Positions 15,122-22,532 of a DNA stretch of 52,583 nucleotides are shown one piece after another. The DNA is taken from positions 1-52,583 of the forward strand of contig WRLV01000006.1 in assembly GCA_009777445.1 (NCBI GenBank), read 5' to 3'. Every line of letters begins with the position of its first letter. Position 1 is the first letter of the stretch. This DNA comes from Oscillospiraceae bacterium (lineage in GTDB: Bacteria; Bacillota; Clostridia; Oscillospirales; Ruminococcaceae). The position numbers were made by a program, and so were the translations under genes. The notes under the pieces are model-generated. The model saw only the letters and a list, made by a program, of their open reading frames with translations, had not been told where the DNA came from and did no database searches.

Positions 15122-16600
15122 ATGGCTATTATAAAAATTACAAATCTCACTTTCGCCTACGAGGGCAGTTATGTTCATGTGTTTGAGAATGTTTCGTTGC
15201 AGTTAGACACCGATTGGAAGCTTGGATTTATCGGCAGGAACGGCAGGGGAAAGACAACTTTGCTCCGACTGCTGATGGGCGAACACGAGTATAGCGGAAC
15301 CATTGCGGCATCGGTCGGCTTTGACTATTTTCCGTTTGACGTTGGTGACAAATCGCAACCCACCCTCGGTATAATTGAGAGCATTGCCCCGAACGCACAG
15401 TTGTGGGAAATAAATCGTGAACTATCCCTGCTTGACGTTGACGATAATGTGTTGGAACGTCCATTTGAAACCCTCTCAAGCGGCGAGCAAACAAAGATTT
15501 TGTTGGCAGGGTTATTTTTGAAAGAGAACAACTTTCTGCTGATTGACGAGCCAACAAATCATCTTGATTCAAATGCGCGACAAACAATTTGCGAGTATCT
15601 GAAATACAAGAAAGGCTTTATTCTTGTATCACACGACCGCAACATTCTTGATAATTGCATAGACCATGTTTTGTCAATTAACAAGACGAACATTGAAGTG
15701 CAAAAGGGTAACTTCTCATCGTGGCTTGTAAACAAAGAACGAAGGGACAGCTTTGAGCTTGCCGAAAACGAACGGTTGCAAAAAGACATTAACAAACTGA
15801 AAATTGCGGCTCAACGCACGGCGAAATGGTCTGATAAAGTTGAAAAGACAAAGTACGGCACGCGCGATTCGGGATTGCGCCCTGACCGCGGTTTCATCGG
15901 TCATAAATCGGCGAAAATGATGAAGCGAAGCAAGGCGATTGAAGCAAGACAAAACTCGGCAATTGAAGATAAGGCGCGCCTTTTGAAGAACATTGAAAGC
16001 GCAGACAGCTTGAAAATTGCTCCTCTTGCTCACCACGCCGACTGCTTAGTCGCGCTTGACAATGTTTCGATTTTCTATGGCGAAAGAGCGGTTTGCGAGA
16101 ACGTCACCTTTGCTGTGAGTCAGGGGCAAAGAGTGTCGTTGTGTGGGAAGAACGGGTGCGGCAAATCAAGTGTGCTGAAATTGATTTGCGGCGATAATAT
16201 AAAACACACGGGTAAATTTCAATCGGCAAGCGGGCTGAAAATATCTTATGTTTCGCAAGACACATCTTTTCTTTCGGGCGATTTATCCGGCTATGCGCGC
16301 GAGTGCGACATCGATGAAAGCTTATTCAAGGCAATTTTACGCAAATTGGACTTTTCACGAACGCAATTTGAGAAAGACATGTCGGTTTTTTCTGCCGGGC
16401 AAAAAAAGAAGGTGCTGATTGCAAGAAGTCTTTGCGAAAAAGCGCATTTGTATATTTGGGACGAACCACTGAATTTCATAGACGTTCTCTCACGCATACA
16501 GATTGAGGAGTTGATTCTTACACATTCCCCAACCATGATTTTTGTGGAACATGACAGCGTTTTCACCAAAAAAACAGCTACACAAAGCGTTTGCTTTTGA
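15122..16600 (+). CDS. ABC-F ribosomal protection/translation factor, Lsa-like
   Basis: 492-residue soluble ABC-F protein with two ATPase domains and no membrane segments. First domain: Walker A GRNGRGKTT near 38-46, signature LSSGEQTK near 118, Walker B LLIDEPTNHLD near 140. Basic interdomain linker (about 190-300) with KWSDKVEKTKYG and KSAKMMKRSKAIEARQ. Second domain: Walker A GKNGCGKS near 341, signature FSAGQKKK near 422, Walker B WDEPLNFID near 445. The N-terminus and linker resemble the Lsa/Vga group that displaces lincosamides, streptogramin A and pleuromutilins from the ribosome; related housekeeping ABC-Fs cannot be excluded. No ribosome-binding site precedes the ATG, and the promoter ends 6 nt before it. 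Confidence 0.88.
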   Translation: MAIIKITNLTFAYEGSYVHVFENVSLQLDTDWKLGFIGRNGRGKTTLLRLLMGEHEYSGTIAASVGFDYFPFDVGDKSQPTLGIIESIAPNAQLWEINRELSLLDVDDNVLERPFETLSSGEQTKILLAGLFLKENNFLLIDEPTNHLDSNARQTICEYLKYKKGFILVSHDRNILDNCIDHVLSINKTNIEVQKGNFSSWLVNKERRDSFELAENERLQKDINKLKIAAQRTAKWSDKVEKTKYGTRDSGLRPDRGFIGHKSAKMMKRSKAIEARQNSAIEDKARLLKNIESADSLKIAPLAHHADCLVALDNVSIFYGERAVCENVTFAVSQGQRVSLCGKNGCGKSSVLKLICGDNIKHTGKFQSASGLKISYVSQDTSFLSGDLSGYARECDIDESLFKAILRKLDFSRTQFEKDMSVFSAGQKKKVLIARSLCEKAHLYIWDEPLNFIDVLSRIQIEELILTHSPTMIFVEHDSVFTKKTATQSVCF

Positions 16601-16648
16601 CGGGGTAGCCAAAAAGTCGTAAATTTTCAGAAAAAATTAGATTAATGG

Positions 16649-16677
16649 TTGACATTTGCCATATTTTGTGTTATAAT
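16649..16677 (+). promoter_or_regulatory. Sigma-A promoter of the zinc-ribbon membrane protein
   Basis: TTGACA (16649-16654), 17-nt spacer, TATAAT (16672-16677); an AGGAGG ribosome site follows at 16716-16721. Confidence 0.85.
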
Positions 16678-16730
16678 GCTAATCGCGCGAATTATTTTGC
16701 GAATTTTAATTTTTTAGGAGGATTTAAGTT

Positions 16731-17282
16731 ATGCCTTATGGTTATGGCGGTTCCCGCGGTGGGTTCGATTTGTTTAGTGCAGGAACGGTTGCAGTCCTTG
16801 CTGTGGCGTTGGGGATAGTGGGGGGAATTCTTCTCTACACCTTGTTTCTTAACAAAAACAATGAGGGGAAATTTTCGGGCTTCGCAGGTTGGCTTTATGA
16901 GTTTTTAAACTTCAAGAAAATGTTAGCCGAAATGCTTTTAAAAATAACTTATCTCATGGCGGCTTGTATCGTCACACTCTTTAGCCTTTTTGTGATTTTG
17001 CCGAGCAATTTTCTTTATTCAATATTTGTGTTGGTTTTTGGGAATGTCATTCTCAGGCTCGGTTATGAGTTTTCATTGGTTATTCTCATTATTTGCCGCA
17101 ACACAACAGAAATTAACAACAAAACTAAGGGGGACGCATCAGAAAGAATTGAAACCGTGACAAATAGAGTCACCCCGGTGAGAGAACAACGTGTCGAAGG
17201 GGGAATTTGGGTCTGCAGCAGATGCGCAAAGAAAAACTCAGCAAACGACATGTTTTGCGGCGGCTGTGGCAACCATAAGTAA
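16731..17282 (+). CDS. DUF4282-like membrane protein with C-terminal zinc ribbon
   Basis: 183 residues. A Gly/Tyr-rich N-terminus, one hydrophobic segment near 17-37, two more near 66-120 with the DUF4282-like RLGYEFSLVILIICRNTTEI, then a polar linker and a C-terminal zinc ribbon with four cysteines (CSRC-x10-CGGC). Strong promoter and ribosome site suggest solid expression. The zinc-ribbon-plus-membrane layout is common in Firmicute proteins of unknown role. It faces the metallohydrolase gene that ends the flagellar operon. Confidence 0.75.
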   Translation: MPYGYGGSRGGFDLFSAGTVAVLAVALGIVGGILLYTLFLNKNNEGKFSGFAGWLYEFLNFKKMLAEMLLKITYLMAACIVTLFSLFVILPSNFLYSIFVLVFGNVILRLGYEFSLVILIICRNTTEINNKTKGDASERIETVTNRVTPVREQRVEGGIWVCSRCAKKNSANDMFCGGCGNHK

Positions 17283-17299
17283 AAATATCCTACATACTA

Positions 17300-17362
17300 T
17301 TGGTGTCCGCTTGCGCGGACACCATAACTGTCAACTCTCAATTGTCCACTGTCAACTGTCAA
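17300..17362 (-). repeat. Modular intergenic repeat
   Basis: On the minus strand the array starts at the stop of the metallohydrolase gene (TTTTGACAGTTGACAGTG), continues in GGACAATTGAGAGTTGAC, then the hairpin GTCCGC-GCAA-GCGGAC (17304-17319). Confidence 0.8.
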
Positions 17363-18225
17363 AACTCCAACTCCTCTCCTGCCTGCAAATATTGTATTTG
17401 GTTTCCTAATTTCTCTTTTAACAGCTCATAGCCCTTTTCCCCCGTGCAGTGACAGGTGTAAAGCATACCGACGTGCAAATCGGCTAATTCATCGGCCAAA
17501 TCGGCGATGTCCGATGGTGGGCAATAAAATTTGCGGCTGTTTTTCCCCATAAGATGAAAGCCCCCCACCACTGACAGTATGGGGGCAGATTTCCAGGTGT
17601 TTTGCACGCTCTTAAGCACATTGACAATGCCACGGTGAGAGCATGGTGAAACCACAACGCAACCGTCCTTCTCGTCTAATGACGGGAAAATTACCATGAA
17701 AACCTCGTCCGCGAAGGTGTCTTTTTCAATTTTCAGAGTGAAATTTTCTTCCCCGTCACCCTGCCTTTTTATAAGAAGGGGAATGTCGTTGCGCGCGTGA
17801 TAAAGCGTTTCGTCTGACATTAAAAACACCCCGGGGGCAACCTCTTGAAAGCAATTAAACGCGACTATATTATCGGCGATTTTCTCATAAAACTCGCGCG
17901 GATGCCCAATAGGGATTTTAAACAGACCCGACTGTTTAAAAGTCGTTGTCTGCGCACTTTTACGCATGAATATTTTAATATTGGGGCAAGTTTCAAGCAA
18001 GGTGTCAAGTCCACCGACATGTCCCGTATGATTATGTGAAATAACAGCACAATCAAGCTGTGAGAGTGTCACTTTCATCTTTTCGGCGTTGACTTTAAAA
18101 CGCCCCGAGGCACCTGTGTCAAACAAGATTTTAGCACCGCCTGCCTCGATATAAAATGAAATTCCGTTCTCAACAAACAACTTATCAATAGCCGCTGTGT
18201 TTTCTATAAGTGTTAATATTCGCAA
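17359..18225 (-). CDS. MBL-fold metallohydrolase with altered metal motif
   Basis: 288-residue metallo-beta-lactamase-fold protein of the group related to methanopterin-synthesis phosphate synthase-like hydrolases. Seen: ILFDTGASG at 34-42, first metal motif SHNHTGHVGG near 63-72, PCSHRGIVN near 195 and GGFHLMG near 225. The usual HxHxDH motif here reads HNHTGH, so the metal-2 Asp is replaced by Gly; the other ligands are kept. The change may alter metal content or activity. TTG start behind TAGGAG; 33 nt after cheD, so it is probably the last gene of the flagellar/chemotaxis transcript. A link to chemotaxis is not established. Confidence 0.78.
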   Translation of the reverse strand: MRILTLIENTAAIDKLFVENGISFYIEAGGAKILFDTGASGRFKVNAEKMKVTLSQLDCAVISHNHTGHVGGLDTLLETCPNIKIFMRKSAQTTTFKQSGLFKIPIGHPREFYEKIADNIVAFNCFQEVAPGVFLMSDETLYHARNDIPLLIKRQGDGEENFTLKIEKDTFADEVFMVIFPSLDEKDGCVVVSPCSHRGIVNVLKSVQNTWKSAPILSVVGGFHLMGKNSRKFYCPPSDIADLADELADLHVGMLYTCHCTGEKGYELLKEKLGNQIQYLQAGEELEF

Positions 18226-18257
18226 AACGCACTCCTAAATACACTCCTGATAGACTC

Positions 18258-18734
18258 CTATAACGTAGTTACCCCGTGGGCAGACGATTTTATTTCCATC
18301 TTGCCTGTTTCGGGGTGGAAGAAGACAGTCCGCCCATAATTTTTGCCTGTATCGTGCGCTATAATCGGGATTTGTAAAAATTTAAGCACTTTCCTTACAG
18401 CCTCGACATTGCGCTCGCCTATGTTAAACTGGCTTGATGCCGATGCAAACATAACCGCGCCGCCGGCAATTTTAGCGACAAGGTTACGTTGAAGTGCCCC
18501 GCTTTGCAACATCTTCTTGTGCATATCCGGGACGGCGGTGTCGGCAAATTTCATACGGTTTTCGCCGACTTTTGAGACAGTCGAACTGTCAGGCAACATA
18601 ACGTGTGACAGCCCGCTCACTCTGTTCATTTTATCCCAAAGACAGATTCCCACACACGAGCCTAACGCATAAGTCACTAACACGTCGGGCGGTTTGCAGG
18701 TTTTCCAGTCAGAAATTCCCACACTGATATTCAT
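18258..18734 (-). CDS. cheD: Chemoreceptor glutamine deamidase CheD
   Basis: 158 residues. Deamidates specific glutamines of chemoreceptors and binds CheC to raise its CheY-P phosphatase activity. The catalytic residues are at the same positions as in the Thermotoga enzyme: Thr21, Cys27 (ALGSCVGI) and His44 (SHVMLP). Length normal. Its ATG overlaps the cheC stop (ATGA), so the two partners are translationally coupled, as expected for proteins that act as a complex. Confidence 0.96.
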   Translation of the reverse strand: MNISVGISDWKTCKPPDVLVTYALGSCVGICLWDKMNRVSGLSHVMLPDSSTVSKVGENRMKFADTAVPDMHKKMLQSGALQRNLVAKIAGGAVMFASASSQFNIGERNVEAVRKVLKFLQIPIIAHDTGKNYGRTVFFHPETGKMEIKSSAHGVTTL

Positions 18735-19348
18735 AGAACCCCCAATTTCCCGAATAATTCCGATAAAGAATCAACGGTGGGAATTAACATCATGTTCGAC
18801 TTTAAAGGAACTCCGTCTATAAGAATATCTTTGTCAATACAAAGAAGTTTATCCCCAACCTCACCGAATTCAATCACCGGAACACTCATTACCGCCCCTA
18901 ACATATCAGCGGTGAAAGATGGAGCCTCAACGCCTATGTTAAGACCGCTTAATGTTGCGATGGCGTTCATATAAGAGCTGCCCATGATGTTCCCTATTTC
19001 CGAAAGCGCGGATATTTCATTTTCATCTAAATTCATAAGGTCTATCTCTTTTTTGCCGAAAAATATATCTAACACAACCTCGGCGAACGCTTTGTTGATT
19101 AACAATAAAATCATTCCGGAGATATTACCCTTAAGGCGCACTAAAACTGCGGCAATTAAGTCCTCAGGCGAGCCGTAATGGTCTATAGCGGCTTGAAACC
19201 CCAAAATCTTAACAGCAGGCAGTTGAATTTTAATTTCTCTTCCTATCATGCTTGAAAGCGCGGTTGAGGCGTTGCTTGAACCGATGTTTCCTATTTCTCT
19301 CAGCACATCCATGTGCATTTCATTCAGGTCTTCATATTTTTCTAACAT
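18731..19348 (-). CDS. cheC: CheY-P phosphatase CheC
   Basis: 205 residues. CheC dephosphorylates CheY-P in Firmicute-type chemotaxis and is activated by CheD. Both active-site motifs of the [D/S]xxxExxN type are intact: Asp14-Glu18-Asn21 (DVLREIGNIGSSNAS) and a second copy near 110-118 (SALSEIGNIMGSSYMNA). The two-motif layout distinguishes CheC from CheX. Located after flgG and coupled to cheD; the receptor kinase genes are not in the window. Confidence 0.95.
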   Translation of the reverse strand: MLEKYEDLNEMHMDVLREIGNIGSSNASTALSSMIGREIKIQLPAVKILGFQAAIDHYGSPEDLIAAVLVRLKGNISGMILLLINKAFAEVVLDIFFGKKEIDLMNLDENEISALSEIGNIMGSSYMNAIATLSGLNIGVEAPSFTADMLGAVMSVPVIEFGEVGDKLLCIDKDILIDGVPLKSNMMLIPTVDSLSELFGKLGVL

Positions 19349-19390
19349 TGTTTAAAACTTATCCTTTCTTTGAGTATGCAGCTTGCTTTT

Positions 19391-19414
19391 TGCCACCGGC
19401 GGCTCGTCGGCTAA
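19391..19414 (-). repeat. G+C-rich palindromic element at the flgG stop codon
   Basis: Minus strand reads TTAGCCGACGAGCCGCCGG then TGGCA; the TAG is the stop codon of flgG. The same arrangement occurs at the flgB stop (45863-45887). Confidence 0.75.
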
Positions 19415-20163
19415 CTTCTTAAATTATTCGCTGTGTTTATGAACTCGTCAGACGTTTGAATAATCTTGGCATTTAATTGATATGAACGTTGGGTTTCGAT
19501 TATGTGAACCATTTCGGAGGCGAGGTCAACGTTTGACATTTCCAAAGCACCGCTGATTTTTTCGGCATCGGGGTTAGCTATCGGCGGTCCTGAGCGTTCG
19601 GTGACGACTAAGCGGTTATTATTCGTCTGCTCTAACCCCCAGTTATTCGGAACAGAAAATACCCCGACCATCTGTTCAACCGCCAAATAGTCCGGCTCAC
19701 TCGTGACATTTTGAACGCCGTCAACCTCCTCGCTCATAAACGGAATCGTAATCGGCTCACCGTCATAACCCAACACAAAATCACCGCTGCCGTTTACTAA
19801 CTGCCATGTTCCGTCTTCGTTCGCGCTCATATTAAAGCTGCCATCGCGAGTCAAAAACGTGTTGCCGTTTCTGTCCCTAACCATGAAGAAGTCGGGGCCG
19901 GCAAGCGCGAAATCAAGCGGTTGTTCGGTGGCGGTGAAGTTACCCTCTGACCAGACTAAATCGGTTTTCATGAGGTATTGTCCATGACCTGTCTCCCATT
20001 CGGGGCGATTTTGCTGACGAATGGTATAGATACAGTCGGCGAAAGAAGGGCGCAACCCCTTAAACCCCACAGTATTCACGTTAGCAATATTGTTAGCATA
20101 AATGTTAAGCCCCTGCTGCTGAGCGATCATCGACGACTTCGCGCCATAAAAAGAAATATTCAT
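19411..20163 (-). CDS. flgG: Flagellar basal-body rod protein FlgG-like (FlhP-type)
   Basis: 250-residue axial protein of the FlgE/F/G family, exported by the flagellar type III apparatus. N-terminal D0 motif MNISFYGAKSSMIAQQQGLNIYANNIANVNTVGFK with the ANNIANVNT signature, C-terminal heptad region SNVDLASEMVHIIETQRSYQLNAKIIQTSDE. It is one of two adjacent rod-like genes near sigD, as flhO/flhP of Bacillus; whether it is the true distal rod protein or the FlhP homologue cannot be settled here. It is separated from its flgF partner by two unrelated genes. Confidence 0.92.
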   Translation of the reverse strand: MNISFYGAKSSMIAQQQGLNIYANNIANVNTVGFKGLRPSFADCIYTIRQQNRPEWETGHGQYLMKTDLVWSEGNFTATEQPLDFALAGPDFFMVRDRNGNTFLTRDGSFNMSANEDGTWQLVNGSGDFVLGYDGEPITIPFMSEEVDGVQNVTSEPDYLAVEQMVGVFSVPNNWGLEQTNNNRLVVTERSGPPIANPDAEKISGALEMSNVDLASEMVHIIETQRSYQLNAKIIQTSDEFINTANNLRS

Positions 20164-20186
20164 CCTTTTACATTCTCCTTTTTTAT

Positions 20187-20360
20187 TTAGTTGGCAATTG
20201 ATAATTTATAGTTGACAATTGTTTGTTCGCCTTCGTTCCTTTTTTTAGATTTTTCTGCGTCCATCTCTTTGAGTATTTTATCTACAATATCCCATGACCT
20301 ATTAAAAATTTCTTCATCTTCGTCAATAGCAATTGGGCAATATGCTCCTTTTTTATCCAT
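20187..20360 (-). CDS. Small acidic protein next to the GNAT-like gene
   Basis: 57 residues starting MDKKGAYCPIAIDEDEEIF, with a charged helix (RSWDIVDKILKEMDAEKSKKR). The ATG at 20360 has an excellent ribosome site (AAAGGAGGG) which lies inside the end of the GNAT-like gene; the two overlap by 8 nt. The last dozen residues (TIVNYKLSIAN) are encoded by a decayed copy of the intergenic repeat, so the original protein was shorter. Not a recognised family; size, charge and coupling would fit an immunity or antitoxin protein, but this is inference. Confidence 0.6.
   Translation of the reverse strand: MDKKGAYCPIAIDEDEEIFNRSWDIVDKILKEMDAEKSKKRNEGEQTIVNYKLSIAN
20190..20225 (-). repeat. Decayed modular intergenic repeat
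   Basis: Minus strand CAATTGTCAACTATAAATTATCAATTGCC, a degenerate heptamer array overlapping the 3' end of the small acidic gene. Confidence 0.5.
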
Positions 20361-21036
20361 TAAAATCCCTCCTTTTCTCATCAATATACACTTTTAACGC
20401 AAGCATATTGGTGCTATCTTCTGATAAATTAAAAGTCATATAATCAAAACCATGACCTTTTTTCTTCCACAAGTCCCTACCTTTTTGCGTTCTCATTAAA
20501 TCCATTACTGTAAACGCATCTATTCCTATGTTTCTTGCTTCAGCTATCATATATGGTTTTATCGGAGCATCAAAACCAAGTCTCGCCCATGTGTAATAAC
20601 CATTATCATTTTCGCTTTTGCTCGCTTTTAAGGTTATTTGTTCTTTATTTTGATTTATCGAATTTGTAACAACAGAATCAAACCATGCAGCTCCATTTCC
20701 AACGCCTTGATTATTAGAATCAAATCTAACATGGTCTATATGAACATGTTTATCATAAACCGTAATTTCTATACCATCATATTCATTTGATATTGTAACA
20801 CGAATTCCTCCGGAAGACTCATCATTAAATACATAAAATTGATTCGCAAGATTAGGATAATACTCGATTGAAGCTATATCTGCGGCGTTTTGAAAGTCTG
20901 TTTGATTTTCGTTGCCGATAAAAGTTGGTTTAATTTGTTCTCGTTTTTTGTCCTCTTTCCAAGCATCATCTGTAACACGTTTCTTGCCTGTTGGTCTTTC
21001 AAGCAACGCTGTTCCTCCACGATTGTCGCCTATCAC
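20353..21036 (-). CDS. GNAT-fold-like protein inserted in the flagellar operon
   Basis: 227 residues, not a flagellar protein. The middle resembles a GNAT acetyltransferase core: strand VHIDHVRF, a loop with GVGNGAAWFDSVV, strand QITLKAS, then GYYTWARLGFDAP, the last being frequent in phage- and toxin-associated GNAT-like domains. The C-terminal part (DLMRTQKGRDLWKKKGHGFDYMTFNL) is not recognised. GTG start overlapping the flgF stop by 4 nt, so it is translated with flgF. By eye it is more A+T-rich than the flagellar genes on either side, which suggests later insertion. No signal peptide. The small acidic gene follows with overlap. Toxin/immunity pair, or an exported substrate, are possibilities only. 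Confidence 0.65.
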   Translation of the reverse strand: MIGDNRGGTALLERPTGKKRVTDDAWKEDKKREQIKPTFIGNENQTDFQNAADIASIEYYPNLANQFYVFNDESSGGIRVTISNEYDGIEITVYDKHVHIDHVRFDSNNQGVGNGAAWFDSVVTNSINQNKEQITLKASKSENDNGYYTWARLGFDAPIKPYMIAEARNIGIDAFTVMDLMRTQKGRDLWKKKGHGFDYMTFNLSEDSTNMLALKVYIDEKRRDFNG

Positions 21037-21776
21037 CCTTTCACCAACGCCGCCATGCCGGCAGTTCTTCCGTTCATTGTGTCAAAGTGTCGCAACATTC
21101 TGCTGTTTGCTTCATAATGTCGCTGTGTTTCCATTGCCATTGCCATTTCTTTGTTCGCATCAACGTTTGACTTCTCGAAACCGCCCTGTATTATATCAAA
21201 CGTTTCGCCTTCGGGCAAAAGCTCGTCTCCTTGATAGGTGAACAAGTTATTGCCGAACTTGATTACATCTGCGTCGGGCGGTATATAAGTCAGCGCGAGG
21301 GTGTCAACAATCCCATCTTCGTTGCGTATAACGCCGTTATTGTCAATCTCGAAGTCATCGTTTCCGAGATAGATGTCTCCGTTTTGCCCTTGAACCCTGC
21401 CTGAGATGCCGAGGGTCAAATAGCCTTCATCATCAAGCTCAAACTGGCCGTTCCTCGTTTGGTAGATATTACCGTTTGGGTTGGCGATGTTGAAGTAGAC
21501 ATTCCCCCAAATAGCAACGTCAAATCTGCTTTCTGTATATTCAAAGTTTGATTGTTCAAGGTTTGTTTTTGTAAAGTCGGCATAAGCTTGCATGAACCTT
21601 CCGCTGGTTTTGCGGCGTGCATCAACTAAAATCAACTCCTCCATAAAAGTGTTGATTACCAATTCATCTTTGCGATAACCGGCAGTGTTGATATTGTCAA
21701 CATTGTTGCTTATTGCGTCAAGTCGGCGTTGTTTTAAAATCATCGCCTGACCCACGTTATAAAACCCTCTCAGCAT
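21033..21776 (-). CDS. flgF: Flagellar basal-body rod protein FlgF-like (FlhO-type)
   Basis: 247-residue member of the FlgF/FlgG rod-protein family. N-terminal signature RRLDAISNNVDNINTAGYRKDEL and C-terminal FEKSNVDANKEMAMAMETQRHYEANSRML are the conserved D0 helices; the middle shows the family GNIYQTRNGQFELDDEGYL. First of the pair of rod-like genes after sigD. Good AAAGGAG site before the ATG. Its stop overlaps the start of the GNAT-like gene, which separates it from flgG. Confidence 0.9.
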   Translation of the reverse strand: MLRGFYNVGQAMILKQRRLDAISNNVDNINTAGYRKDELVINTFMEELILVDARRKTSGRFMQAYADFTKTNLEQSNFEYTESRFDVAIWGNVYFNIANPNGNIYQTRNGQFELDDEGYLTLGISGRVQGQNGDIYLGNDDFEIDNNGVIRNEDGIVDTLALTYIPPDADVIKFGNNLFTYQGDELLPEGETFDIIQGGFEKSNVDANKEMAMAMETQRHYEANSRMLRHFDTMNGRTAGMAALVKG

Positions 21777-21790
21777 TTCAGATTTCTCCT

Positions 21791-22531
21791 TTACATTTTC
21801 ATATATGCTTCTAACTTATGCTTTAAAATCAAAACAGATTTAGCGTGGATTTGACTGACTCTGCTTTCGGTCACCCCTAAGACTTTGGCTATTTCTAAGA
21901 ACTTTAATTTCTCATAATAATAAAGGGTGATTACCTGTTTTTGTTTGGGTTTGAGTGAATTTATTGCTTGTGTGAGAACCTTTTTCTTCTCTTCCTCATA
22001 AATGCCGTAGTCGGCTTCGGGGGCGAACGCTGTATCTGAAAAATTGTCTTCATAAATCAGCTCTTCAAATGAGAGTGTCACTGCCCCTGCAATGTCTGCC
22101 ATAGCGCGCGCCAACTTTTCCATGCTTATTTCCAAATAATCGGCAACCTCGCGATTTTTAGGATACCGCCCCAACTTGATGTAAAGATACGCGTATGCTT
22201 CTTCAATGGCTTTGCCCAATTGTCTCACCTGTCGCGGAACCCAATCTTGCTTGCGGACATAGTCGATTACCGCGCCTTTAACTTTAACGCTCGCATATGT
22301 CTCGAATTTCACTCCGCGTTCAATGTCAAAGGTTTCGACTGAATTAATCAGGGCTATTACCCCCTCGTTAACCACATCATCAAACTCGCCGTATTTAGCA
22401 TACGCATTGCGCAACGACACCGCCACAATCTTTACGATGTGCATATATGCCAGAACGATTTCGTTTCTAAGCTCAACATCATCTTTTTGCTTGGCGTATT
22501 TTCGTAACAATGCATGGGGGTCTGTCACCAT
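21791..22531 (-). CDS. fliA: Flagellar sigma factor (sigma-28, FliA/SigD/WhiG)
   Basis: 246-residue sigma-70 family factor lacking region 1, which directs transcription of late flagellar and chemotaxis genes. Seen: region 2 with DVVNEGVIALINSVETFDIERGVKFETYASVKVKGAVIDY, region 3 with RRLG-like KLGRYPKNREVADYL, region 4 with LKPKQKQVITLYYYEKLKFLEIAKVLGVTESRVSQIHA. The start ATG 22531 is preferred because GGAGG (within the flhA end) lies 8 nt before it; a TTG at 22546 would place the site inside the gene. The gene begins just after the flhA stop. No anti-sigma FlgM gene is seen in the window. Confidence 0.94.
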   Translation of the reverse strand: MVTDPHALLRKYAKQKDDVELRNEIVLAYMHIVKIVAVSLRNAYAKYGEFDDVVNEGVIALINSVETFDIERGVKFETYASVKVKGAVIDYVRKQDWVPRQVRQLGKAIEEAYAYLYIKLGRYPKNREVADYLEISMEKLARAMADIAGAVTLSFEELIYEDNFSDTAFAPEADYGIYEEEKKKVLTQAINSLKPKQKQVITLYYYEKLKFLEIAKVLGVTESRVSQIHAKSVLILKHKLEAYMKM

Positions 22532-22532
22532 A

